Program-made: the position numbers and the translations under genes
The notes under the pieces: generated by a model
What the model saw: only the letters and a program-made list of their open reading frames with translations
The model's database searches: none
What the model was told of the DNA's origin: nothing
Assembly (NCBI GenBank): GCA_944381495.1
Contig: CALWLJ010000005.1
Coordinates: 1 to 64,000 of the forward strand
DNA from: an uncultured Mediterraneibacter sp.
Lineage (GTDB): Bacteria; Bacillota; Clostridia; Lachnospirales; Lachnospiraceae
Length of the DNA stretch: 64,000 nucleotides
Direction: 5' to 3'
In this document: one piece after another, positions 16,590 to 24,375 of the stretch
Layout of the letters: each line of letters starts with the position of its first letter
Position numbering within the stretch: the first letter of the stretch is position 1

Positions 16590-16858
16590 ACTAGAAAACA
16601 GAGCTGATCTCGAAAACCTTTCTGCGGAGATGGAGATGGTGGACGGGTGCCTTCGAAAGGGTATTAGTTAAACTTAGAGTTCCGGGGATAGACGTTAGGG
16701 CTGGCGGTGAGATTGTCTGAACGAAGTGAGTTGCTCGCCGCCAGTCCTTGTATTTAGTCTGTCTCCGGAGCTCTTAGTTTTAACTTATACCCTGGAGCGG
16801 AGCCCGGATGCCATCTCCCTCCCCGCAGAATACGTTTTGAAAATCCCGCTGTTTTCGG
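16590..16858. repeat. Large palindromic element B (conserved-loop family 1)
   Basis: A ~270-base imperfect palindrome that could fold into one long hairpin. Arms match through GAAAACAG, TCTGCGG, GGAGATGG, AGGGTAT-AGTTAAA, CCGGGGATAGAC and CTGGCGGTGAG with their complements. The apical loop (ATTGTCTGAACGAAGTGAG...) is the reverse complement of element A's loop with 19 of 22 positions equal. It ends about 40 bases beyond the stop of the Rpn-type gene, so it lies in that gene's 3' region. No reading frame of note inside. Confidence 0.75.
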
Positions 16859-16896
16859 ATGTTTAATCATCGAAGTTATTGCGCTAAACAGCCATT

Positions 16897-17928
16897 TTAC
16901 ATCACCGTGATCTCCGGACACTGCTCCATAAACTGTTGAAGCGAATCCGCCCGGGCAGCTGTCTTATTCCATCTTCTCAGAGTCTCCAGATTTGTCTCTC
17001 TCATGATCCTCTGCTGGATCTTTTCGGGAACAGGCCCTAACTCAGACAGCAGATAGACCACTTCTTCCGCCTTGCTTTCTCTCCGGGTGGCCTGAACATC
17101 ATATCCTTCGAAATTATCCAATAACATTGTAAATTCCCTCCGTTCTATCCGGTCGGTGAACTCTGTCACCTCTTCCGTCGGAACATTCAGCTTGTACAGC
17201 AGTACCGCGATGATTGATGATATGAGCTTCAGGACGGACTCGGGAGAATTCTGGCTTATATTTTCCAGATACTCCTCGGGAATGTCCTTAAACTTCTTAA
17301 AGTCCGACGCATTCCTTAGCTTGTCCACGAGCATGATCAGGGAAAGTTCGTCTCCTTTTTCGATCAGTTCCTGGTCCGTGTACTTCTGAAGGGGTACTAC
17401 CAGATACTGAAAGCTCGGGATGTAATCACCCAATACATCGCTGAGAAAGACTCTGTCCCTGAAATCCCGGGCCGCTGTCCAGTTGTCTGTCCCGTCATAA
17501 AATACAATGGGAAGTATAGGCGGATACTGAAAACTTTTTGTCTTCGTGATTCCCGGATGTAGCGTTTCCTGATCCTTTGCATATTCGTCCAGGATCATTA
17601 CTACATACCGGAGGATGCGGAATGACATATCGTAATGCACCGATGACTGATGTTCAATCAGTGCGATCACATACAGGACGATCACCTTTCCGTCCCTTTT
17701 GATCCGGATCTTCTTTACAGAGTCCGAATCTCTTTCCTCCTGCCAGAGCCATAGAAAACGCTCCGACATATCCTCGATATCTTCCGGCTGCACATCCTTC
17801 AGCATATCGATCCCCACATACCCACGCAAAAACTGGGCGCAGAGGAACGGGTCGTCAAAGATCTTCTTTGAGCTGCTGTCTCTAGTCTTCGTGTTCCGTA
17901 TGCTGTTGTTCCTTTTGCCTTTTGCCAT
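16897..17928 (-). CDS. Rpn/YhgA-like PD-(D/E)XK nuclease or transposase-like protein
   Basis: A 343-residue protein of the Rpn family (recombination-promoting nuclease / putative PD-(D/E)XK transposase). Diagnostic are KIFDDPFLCAQFLRGYVGIDML near residue 22, the nuclease strand pair around VIVLYVIALIEHQSSVHYDMSFRILRY with the Glu-x-Gln-Ser active-site segment, and PPILPIVFYDGTDNW. The C-terminal ~120 residues are helical. Characterised Rpn proteins cut DNA and raise RecA-independent recombination. The start at 17928 follows AAAGGAGAAGC. It sits alone inside a cluster of six palindromic elements; a role in spreading them is an inference. Confidence 0.8.
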   Translation of the reverse strand: MAKGKRNNSIRNTKTRDSSSKKIFDDPFLCAQFLRGYVGIDMLKDVQPEDIEDMSERFLWLWQEERDSDSVKKIRIKRDGKVIVLYVIALIEHQSSVHYDMSFRILRYVVMILDEYAKDQETLHPGITKTKSFQYPPILPIVFYDGTDNWTAARDFRDRVFLSDVLGDYIPSFQYLVVPLQKYTDQELIEKGDELSLIMLVDKLRNASDFKKFKDIPEEYLENISQNSPESVLKLISSIIAVLLYKLNVPTEEVTEFTDRIERREFTMLLDNFEGYDVQATRRESKAEEVVYLLSELGPVPEKIQQRIMRETNLETLRRWNKTAARADSLQQFMEQCPEITVM

Positions 17929-18088
17929 AGCTTCTCCTTTCGTAACTGAGAATGTACAGGCAAAAGACAAATTCCAATTACTCTTTCTACATTTCTATTG
18001 TAACAATCCAATAATAGAAAAACAAGAAGATTGGACGTTTCTGCCGTTAACATTCTCCTGGGCCGCACTGTTCCCCATGTCTCAGTAT

Positions 18089-18232
18089 CCAGCTAAACGG
18101 CGCTGTATTGTCACGAAGACCCGTAACAGAGCGCCGGTACTTAGGCCGTGTCCTTTGCGGCCTTACGTGTCCGCTGCGCTATGTTCCGAGCGTAAGCGTG
18201 GTCGCCGGGATAATACAGCGCCGTTGTAGCGG
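18089..18232. repeat. Palindromic element E (conserved-loop family 2, expanded loop)
   Basis: CCAGCTAAACGGCGCTGTAT at the left pairs with ATACAGCGCCGTTGTAGCGG at the right. The loop starts with CACGAAGACCCGTAACAGAG, the same as element F apart from two bases, but then holds about 70 extra bases between two CGCCGG copies. It lies upstream of the Rpn-type gene. Confidence 0.7.
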
Positions 18233-18240
18233 ACGTTTGA

Positions 18241-18430
18241 ACACAAATGAACAGTAGCATTTAGATGCTTTGTTTCTCCATCAAACTGAACATGAATTTC
18301 GCAGCCGAACGGCCATGAATTTCTGAAAGGGATACAAGATATCTGTTTCCCATCGAGCGTATGAATCTCCTGGACGGATCCGCTCTGATCTGTTGATGTA
18401 AGCGCATTATACTTCAGTTCCCGGCAGAAA
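18241..18430 (-). other. Stop-free coding-like stretch, possible gene remnant
   Basis: Reading the minus strand from 18430 gives 62 codons without a stop (begins FCRELKYNALTSTDQSGS, includes FRNSWPFGCEIHVQFDGE). The composition looks protein-like, but there is no start, no ribosome site, and both ends run into palindromic elements D and E. I do not recognise the family. It may be a fragment of a gene broken by the repeats, or chance. Confidence 0.3.
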
Positions 18431-18496
18431 ACAAGAGGCGCGGCTCGGAAGTCTTACAAATGGTAAGAATTTCAAGCTGCGCCGATTTGTGTTCTG
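18425..18496. repeat. Palindromic element D (inverted partner of C)
   Basis: A ~72-base palindrome with AGTCTTAC-AAATG-GTAAGAAT at its tip and GGCGCGGCT/AGCTGCGCC below, flanked by CAGAA/TTCTG. It is the reverse complement of the core of element C with about four changes in 55 bases, several of which keep pairing by G-T wobble. It stands on the far side of the nuclease gene from C. Confidence 0.75.
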
Positions 18497-18510
18497 GACT
18501 ATTCAGGCCT

Positions 18511-18607
18511 GTTTCCGGTATCCAGCTGTCAAGGCGGTGTGTTGTCACGAAGGCCCGTAGCAGAGCGCCGGGACAACACACCGCCTTTACAGCGGCCCCC
18601 CGGAAAC
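18511..18607. repeat. Palindromic element F (conserved-loop family 2)
   Basis: A ~97-base palindrome: GTTTCCGG/CCGGAAAC at the base and AAGGCGGTGTGTTGTC / GACAACACACCGCCTT as a perfect stem. Its loop (ACGAAGGCCCGTAGCAGAG...) matches that of element E. The stem sequence differs from E yet stays complementary, so the two copies show compensatory change. It ends about 75 bases before the gene at 18683. Confidence 0.75.
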
Positions 18608-18682
18608 AAATGAACTATATCCCTCTTCCCGCTATGAAAGATCATCGAATTATGCTAGAATGGTTTTACCAGGAGGTCTGTT

Positions 18683-20002
18683 ATGAAAAGAAAGAGAGCT
18701 GCCGCTGCTGTCATGCTCGCACTTTTGGCTGGCGTGACGGCCTATGGCATACACAGCCTGAGAGAATGGATTGAAGCGGACCAGGATGAAGGCAAAGTTG
18801 TTCTGGAGGAAGAAATGGCTAACAGCAGCGGGGATGACAATACAGAGGCCGGGAACGGTGAATCATATGCAAACGGAGCGGCTGAGGATGGAGAAGCAGA
18901 AGATCAGTGGGAAAAGGGGTATGATCTTCCGATCAGCGATGGGGACAGAGCAGAGGCGGAATCGGACTGCAGAGCAGTGATGGACTCTGTTTCGGACTTG
19001 TATCAGCGGGCTGCTGCGGGAGTGGAAGCAGGATCAGATGTGGTCCTGACAGATGAAATGCTGGAACAGATGAAAGCAGTCATTGGAAAAACAGGAGTTT
19101 CGGCCCTTACATCGGAGGCCTATTCTGTTATGGAAAACTATGAGCAGATGGACCGGTTCCTGAGGGACAGCATGGCAGAAAAAGAAGGAACGGCTGTGCT
19201 GTATGAGATTTCATCCGGAGGCAGTGTTGGTAGAAGAGAATATACATTTGACGGAGAAGAGATGTATCTTCTGTCTGTAGATGGCGTCTGGAACAGCAGT
19301 GGTCAGCCGGTTATCTCTTATATTTCCCTCAGCAGGATCCGACAGTGGGACTATACGGGGAAAGGCTGGTTCGGCTATGAACTGTGCGTGCCCCAACCGC
19401 CGGAGGTCAGCGAGATTGTGGACGGCAGCAGGCTGCTGCGGGTCCTGCCTATGTCAGAAGAGAACAGAGAACTTTCTGAAAAATATGTCTCTGCCATTGG
19501 ATATCAGGGAAACAATCTCCTTTGTTCCAACTGGGATGCAGAAAACATGGAAGTATTGGATTACAATGGCTTATATGAGTATCTGTATGCAATGAAATAC
19601 GGGGAACGGTATGATCCGGGCGAGGACAGGACGGAGATCCCGGCAGCGGATTTTGAGAGCCTGATCACGGAATATCTGCCTGTCTCAGCGGAGCAGCTCA
19701 GAGAGTGGGCGTCCTATGATGATGAAGAAGGAACATATGCGTGGGCCAGTATTGTATGTAGTTATACACCATCCACTTTCAGTTTATCTCTGCCTGAAGT
19801 GACGGCAGTCCGGGAGAATGAGGACGGCACTATGACGCTGACAGTAGACGCTGTAAATGAGAAGGTATCTTATGATGACACGGTGATCACTCATGAATTG
19901 ACCATCCGTCCTGAAGACGACGGAAGTTTTCAGTATTTGGGAAATAAAATACGAAACGGGGGGATACAGGATATACCTGAGTATCAGTACCGTATAAAAT
20001 AA
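18683..20002 (+). CDS. Exported or membrane-anchored protein of unknown function
   Basis: A 439-residue protein. Residues 1-25 form an uncleaved-looking signal anchor (basic KRKR then a hydrophobic run), followed by ~60 residues rich in Glu, Asp, Gly and Asn, then a compact domain with many Trp/Tyr residues (GVWNSSGQPVISYISLS, GKGWFGYELCVPQPPEV). There is no catalytic motif I recognise. The start follows CCAGGAGGTC. It lies 42 bases before another protein of the same general build, so the two probably work together at the cell surface. Related proteins seem confined to Lachnospiraceae in my recollection; that is not checked. Confidence 0.65.
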   Translation: MKRKRAAAAVMLALLAGVTAYGIHSLREWIEADQDEGKVVLEEEMANSSGDDNTEAGNGESYANGAAEDGEAEDQWEKGYDLPISDGDRAEAESDCRAVMDSVSDLYQRAAAGVEAGSDVVLTDEMLEQMKAVIGKTGVSALTSEAYSVMENYEQMDRFLRDSMAEKEGTAVLYEISSGGSVGRREYTFDGEEMYLLSVDGVWNSSGQPVISYISLSRIRQWDYTGKGWFGYELCVPQPPEVSEIVDGSRLLRVLPMSEENRELSEKYVSAIGYQGNNLLCSNWDAENMEVLDYNGLYEYLYAMKYGERYDPGEDRTEIPAADFESLITEYLPVSAEQLREWASYDDEEGTYAWASIVCSYTPSTFSLSLPEVTAVRENEDGTMTLTVDAVNEKVSYDDTVITHELTIRPEDDGSFQYLGNKIRNGGIQDIPEYQYRIK

Positions 20003-20044
20003 GAGGACGGGAAAACAGTTTTTAAAAGGTGTGATGAAGCAGAC

Positions 20045-20983
20045 ATGTTGAAAAAAGTTTTAAAGATCATTTTGATCGTTGCTGCTGTCAGTGCAGCGGT
20101 CCTTTTCGTTTTATATGGAATTTTTATTTATGTATTGAACTATATGGTACATACCGTTGACCGTCAGGAATCCCCTGACGGTCAGTATTCCATTCTGCTC
20201 CAGTCTGTAGGGTCTCCCGTGTTTTTCAGCGCGGCAGACGGCAGGCTGGTGCTGAGGGAAGGAAAAAAAGTAATTGTGAAATATGATTTCAGCCTGTATG
20301 ATGACGGCGGCTCGATCAGACCTTCCGTATGGCAGGTAGACTGGGAAGAGAATCAGGTTGTGGTGATCCTTTCCGGAGCGGAGCAGGACGATATGCAGAT
20401 CACCCTGGGATTTGACGGGGCGGCAGACAGCAAGTCCGTCAGCTCTGAAAGGGATGAAGACAATATGCAGCAGGAGGACAGCGCTGCCGGAGATGAGACG
20501 GAAGAAGGAACCGGCGGAAACGGAGCGGCAGGAGGAGGCAGTCATTACTATATGCAGGGAGACGGCGGAAGAGATGAGAGTATGGATCCCGGCACGGGCA
20601 GTCTGCAGGGGAGCGACGATCTCTCAGAGTATTATCAGAAGATCAGAGACGGATATATGGCTGTCTATGACAGGATCTTCCGGGAGCAGGACGACAGTTT
20701 CTTCGAGAGTTATGATGCAAAAGGAAATCTTCGGATCATCCTTCATGAAGATGACAGGAAGGTGGAGTATCTGATGTATGACCGGGAGTCTGAAAACGGG
20801 AAATGTGGACTGTATGTATATTATTCTGTTCAGAAGAATGAAGACGGATCCTGGTCGCCTGCGGACGCTCGGATCCTGGATATGTACGCGTGGGTCTACG
20901 ACTCTGGAGCCGTGATCAGCAGCGGCAAGACTGCCTGGGCGTATCCAGGCACAGAGGAGTATCGGGAAGCCACGGGAGAATAG
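20045..20983 (+). CDS. Membrane-anchored protein of unknown function
   Basis: A 312-residue protein with one N-terminal membrane helix (residues ~7-33), an outer domain of about 100 residues beginning HTVDRQESPDGQYSILLQSV, a low-complexity Glu/Gly/Asp linker (residues ~135-190) and a second domain (SEYYQKIRDGYMAVYDRIF onward). No recognised motif. It follows the gene at 18683 and precedes a Lon-like ATPase by 65 bases, all in one orientation. A surface role is inferred from topology only. Confidence 0.65.
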   Translation: MLKKVLKIILIVAAVSAAVLFVLYGIFIYVLNYMVHTVDRQESPDGQYSILLQSVGSPVFFSAADGRLVLREGKKVIVKYDFSLYDDGGSIRPSVWQVDWEENQVVVILSGAEQDDMQITLGFDGAADSKSVSSERDEDNMQQEDSAAGDETEEGTGGNGAAGGGSHYYMQGDGGRDESMDPGTGSLQGSDDLSEYYQKIRDGYMAVYDRIFREQDDSFFESYDAKGNLRIILHEDDRKVEYLMYDRESENGKCGLYVYYSVQKNEDGSWSPADARILDMYAWVYDSGAVISSGKTAWAYPGTEEYREATGE

Positions 20984-21048
20984 ATTGTCTCCGGGAGGGT
21001 TTTATGATAAACTATGGAAAAATCAGATGATAAGACAGGGAGGAAATT

Positions 21049-22533
21049 ATGCCAGTTTTTGATTTTAACAGTACACCGGATACAGAAAAACATTCTGTAT
21101 GTACCTATGAAATATTTTATTCCAACGAATCACAGCCTTCCGCAGAACATCCCATCCTTGTGCTGGATAACAGCAGAGGAAAACTGGGCCATCATTCCAG
21201 CGGCATGTTCACCAATCCGGTCAAGCGGACGGCGTTCGAAGTTCAGACGGAAGAAGGGACGGTCAGCGCGGATATCCTGCAGCTTGACGCGAGATTTGTC
21301 AGTCTTCTGAAATGGCTGGGAGAGAACCATATCAATGTGCGGCTTTCCGGCGCTGAGCGGGAGGACGGTTATGCAGTGTACAAGATACGGGAGATCGCAT
21401 TCGGAGGAGGAAAAAAGCTTTCCGCTGAAGATGGTTTCCTCCAGTTTATGATCGAGCGTTTGCTTTCCAGCGACGCACCAACCGAAGAGTTGCCAGATGA
21501 AGACGAGGAAGAATCCGGGGACAGCATGAAACTGACAAGTATCCAGAGTATTACAGACTTTATTACCTGTGCGGGAAGAACACTGCCGGATAATATCAGG
21601 CTCTGGGCAAGAAGAAATCTGGCGGTAGCCAAGTCTCACGAAGTTTCTCAGGAAGAGAGGCGCCATGCTCAGAGAGCTCTGTCCATTATGATGAATATTC
21701 AGTGGAAGGGAAACTATTTCGAGGCGATTGATCCAGATGAGGCCAGGAGAATACTGGATGAGGAACTCTATGGGATGGAACAGGTGAAGCAGAGGATCAT
21801 TGAGACGATCATTCAGATCAACCGTACTCACACGCTGCCGGCTTATGGACTTCTGCTGATCGGCCCGGCAGGGACAGGAAAGTCCCAGATTGCCTATGCG
21901 GTGGCGAGGATCCTGAAGCTGCCATGGACCACCCTCGATATGAGTTCCATCAACGATCCCGAACAGCTGACAGGAAGCTCCCGAATCTATGCCAATGCAA
22001 AGCCGGGGATCATTATGGATGCGTTCTCCATGGCGGGAGAGTCCAATCTGGTGTTTATTATCAATGAGCTGGACAAGGCGGCTTCCGGCAAAGGAAACGG
22101 CAACCCGGCTGATGTCCTTCTGACTCTGCTGGATAACCTTGGATTTACTGACAATTATATTGAGTGTATGATTCCTACGGTAGGTGTTTATCCCATTGCA
22201 ACAGCCAATGATAAGGACCAGATCAGCGCTCCCCTCATGTCAAGATTTGCGGTGATCGAGATCCCTGATTATACTCCCGAGGAGAAGAAGGTGATCTTTT
22301 CCAGATTTGCTCTTCCGAAAGTGCTGAAGAGGATCGGTATGCGGGAGGATGAATGTATCCTGACACCCGATGGATTGGATGCGGTTATCGATCTGCACAG
22401 AAATACCAGCGGGATCCGTGATCTGGAACAGGCGGCGGAGCACATCGCGGCGAACGCTCTGTACCAGATTGAAGTGGGACATGTGAAATCAGTGGCTTTT
22501 GATGCTGCGATGGTGAGAGAGCTGCTGTCCTGA
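21049..22533 (+). CDS. Lon-like AAA+ ATPase lacking the protease domain
   Basis: A 494-residue protein. Residues 1-~135 form a domain I do not recognise, then an acidic linker (EELPDEDEEESGD). From ~160 the sequence follows Lon: the helical segment with RALSIMMNIQWKGNYF, then EARRILDEELYGMEQVKQRI, Walker A GPAGTGKS (272-279), a Walker B-like FIINELDK (336-343, Asn339 where Asp is usual) and the sensor ATAND. The protein ends after the AAA+ lid, so Lon's Ser-Lys protease is absent. It may act as an unfoldase or remodeller for an unknown target. Start follows AGGGAGGAAATT. Confidence 0.8.
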   Translation: MPVFDFNSTPDTEKHSVCTYEIFYSNESQPSAEHPILVLDNSRGKLGHHSSGMFTNPVKRTAFEVQTEEGTVSADILQLDARFVSLLKWLGENHINVRLSGAEREDGYAVYKIREIAFGGGKKLSAEDGFLQFMIERLLSSDAPTEELPDEDEEESGDSMKLTSIQSITDFITCAGRTLPDNIRLWARRNLAVAKSHEVSQEERRHAQRALSIMMNIQWKGNYFEAIDPDEARRILDEELYGMEQVKQRIIETIIQINRTHTLPAYGLLLIGPAGTGKSQIAYAVARILKLPWTTLDMSSINDPEQLTGSSRIYANAKPGIIMDAFSMAGESNLVFIINELDKAASGKGNGNPADVLLTLLDNLGFTDNYIECMIPTVGVYPIATANDKDQISAPLMSRFAVIEIPDYTPEEKKVIFSRFALPKVLKRIGMREDECILTPDGLDAVIDLHRNTSGIRDLEQAAEHIAANALYQIEVGHVKSVAFDAAMVRELLS

Positions 22534-22685
22534 ACATACCCGTAGTTTGTATCTCAAATAATACAAGACTTTGTTAAAAAAATCACTAGGAAAATATTTT
22601 CTCCCATGGTATCATAAATAAGAAAAAAGTACAGGAACGATGTGCCTGGAAAAATTAAAAAATGATAGTTATGGAGGAAAAAACG

Positions 22686-24134
22686 TTGAAGTACGCAGAC
22701 GCAAATGTAATCAAGATCAAACATGCGGTTTTGGAAGAGGTAGCGCGGCTTGCATTTGACGGAGAGCTTGAGGAGCGCAAGGATGAAATTCCCTTTAAAC
22801 TGATCCCGGGACCTACACCCCAGTTTCGCTGCTGTATCTACAAAGAAAGGGAAATCATCAGGCAGCGTGTCCGGCTGGCGGAGGGGAAAGCGCCGGGAGT
22901 GACGGATGACGGTAATGTGATCCAGGTGATCAACTCAGCTTGTGAGGACTGTCCGATTTCCAGCTATACGGTTACAGAGAACTGTCAGAACTGCCTTGGC
23001 AAGGCGTGTATGAATGCATGTAAGTTTGGAGCAATCGAGATGGGACGCCACCGTACTCATATTGATCCGTCAAAATGTAAGGAGTGCGGAAAATGTGCGG
23101 ATGCCTGTCCATATAATGCTATTGCTCATCTGAAGAGACCTTGTAAGTTCAGCTGTCCGGTTGATGCGATCTCTTATGACGAGTATGGTATTTCCGTGAT
23201 CGACGATGAAAAGTGTATCCGCTGCGGAAAATGTATCCACAGCTGTCCTTTTGGTGCAATCGCTTCCAAAACATACATGGTACCTGTGATCAAGGCGATT
23301 CAGTCCGGAAAGCATGTTTATGCCATGCTGGCGCCGGCTACAGAGGGCCAGTTCGGTGCAGAGATCACGATGGCCAGCTGGAAAAAGGCTATGAAAGAGA
23401 TTGGTTTTACAGATTTTGTAGAAGTTGGACTTGGGGGAGATCTTACTGCAAAATCCGAAGCAGAGGAGTGGCGTGAAGCTTATGCAGAAGGCAAGAAGAA
23501 AGTGACTTCCTGCTGTCCGGGATTTGTCAATATGGTTCGGAAGCATTTCCCGGAACTGAGCGATGCAGTTTCAACTACAGTATCTCCTATGTGCGGTGTT
23601 TCCCGTATGATCAAGGCGAAGGATCCGGATGCTGTAACTGTATTTATCGGGCCCTGTATTGCGAAGAAGTCTGAGGTAGTGGATCAGAAGATCGAGGGGA
23701 ATGCGGATTATGCCATGACATACAGTGAGATTCGCGCAATGATGAGAGCGAAGGGAGTATCGCTGGAGCCGGTGGAGAATACATATCAGGAAGCATCTGT
23801 ATTTGGAAAGAGATTCGGAAACTCCGGCGGTGTTACCGCAGCAGTTCTGGAAAGCCTGAAAGAGTCCGGAAATAATGTTGATATCAAGGTCTGCAAGGCC
23901 AACGGCGCTGCAGAATGTAAGAAAGCTCTTCTGCTCATGAAGGTGGGCAGACTTCCGGAAGACTTTATCGAAGGTATGGCATGTGACGGCGGATGTGTGG
24001 GCGGCCCCAGTTCCTTTAAGGATCAGATGATGGCAAAGAAATCCAGAGACGCTCTGATCAAGGAGGCGGATGACAGAGGAATCTATGACAACCTGAGCAA
24101 TTATGATGAGGATTCCTTCTCCATGCACAGATAA
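22686..24134 (+). CDS. Monomeric [FeFe] hydrogenase, group B-like
   Basis: A ~482-residue iron-sulfur protein. It has an N-terminal region with PTPQFRCCIYKEREI, a run of [4Fe-4S] ligands (CEDCPISSYTVTENCQNC, CKECGKCADACPYNAI, CIRCGKCIHSCPFGAI), then the H-cluster motifs TSCCPGFV, GPCIAKKSE and CDGGCVGGP. These variants fit group B [FeFe] hydrogenases, whose physiological role (H2 evolution or sensing) is poorly settled. The TTG at 22686 is preferred because GGAGG lies 8 bases before it; in-frame ATGs at 22662 and 22671 lack a site. Monocistronic with a strong terminator; maturation genes are not in the window. Confidence 0.88.
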   Translation: MKYADANVIKIKHAVLEEVARLAFDGELEERKDEIPFKLIPGPTPQFRCCIYKEREIIRQRVRLAEGKAPGVTDDGNVIQVINSACEDCPISSYTVTENCQNCLGKACMNACKFGAIEMGRHRTHIDPSKCKECGKCADACPYNAIAHLKRPCKFSCPVDAISYDEYGISVIDDEKCIRCGKCIHSCPFGAIASKTYMVPVIKAIQSGKHVYAMLAPATEGQFGAEITMASWKKAMKEIGFTDFVEVGLGGDLTAKSEAEEWREAYAEGKKKVTSCCPGFVNMVRKHFPELSDAVSTTVSPMCGVSRMIKAKDPDAVTVFIGPCIAKKSEVVDQKIEGNADYAMTYSEIRAMMRAKGVSLEPVENTYQEASVFGKRFGNSGGVTAAVLESLKESGNNVDIKVCKANGAAECKKALLLMKVGRLPEDFIEGMACDGGCVGGPSSFKDQMMAKKSRDALIKEADDRGIYDNLSNYDEDSFSMHR

Positions 24135-24164
24135 GATTTTGTCTGCTTAGTTTATAGGATTATT

Positions 24165-24219
24165 AAATATAAAGTTGTACTGTTTTTTGCGATGAAAAGC
24201 AGTATAACTTTATATTTTT
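24165..24219 (+). terminator. Terminator of the hydrogenase gene
   Basis: A 17-bp stem, AATATAAAGTTGTACTG with CAGTATAACTTTATATT (one G-T pair), and a run of T residues, starting about 30 bases after the stop. Confidence 0.85.
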
Positions 24220-24375
24220 ACATAAAAACAAGTTTTTATATTTAGAAAAAATATGAATTGTATTGAAAGTTGTTCTGTTGTATAGTTTATTTGTAATGAT
24301 ATTCTATTGAAATGACGGTCAGTTGCCGGTACAGATGAAAGGCACCAGTAATTTATGGCCGGGAAAGGATAGCGG

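Noticed and set aside
16261-16856. Palindromes A and B as ordinary terminators of cysK and of the nuclease gene
   Set aside because: They are much longer than terminators, lack placed T runs, and share a conserved loop that termination does not need.
22160-22690. Promoter or switch between the Lon-like gene and the hydrogenase
   Set aside because: The gap holds AT-rich sequence, but no -35/-10 pair with acceptable spacing that I would defend.
24220-24375. AraR operator upstream of araR
   Set aside because: The region is AT-rich, but I found no pair of sites resembling the known AraR palindrome (TTGTACGTACAA type).
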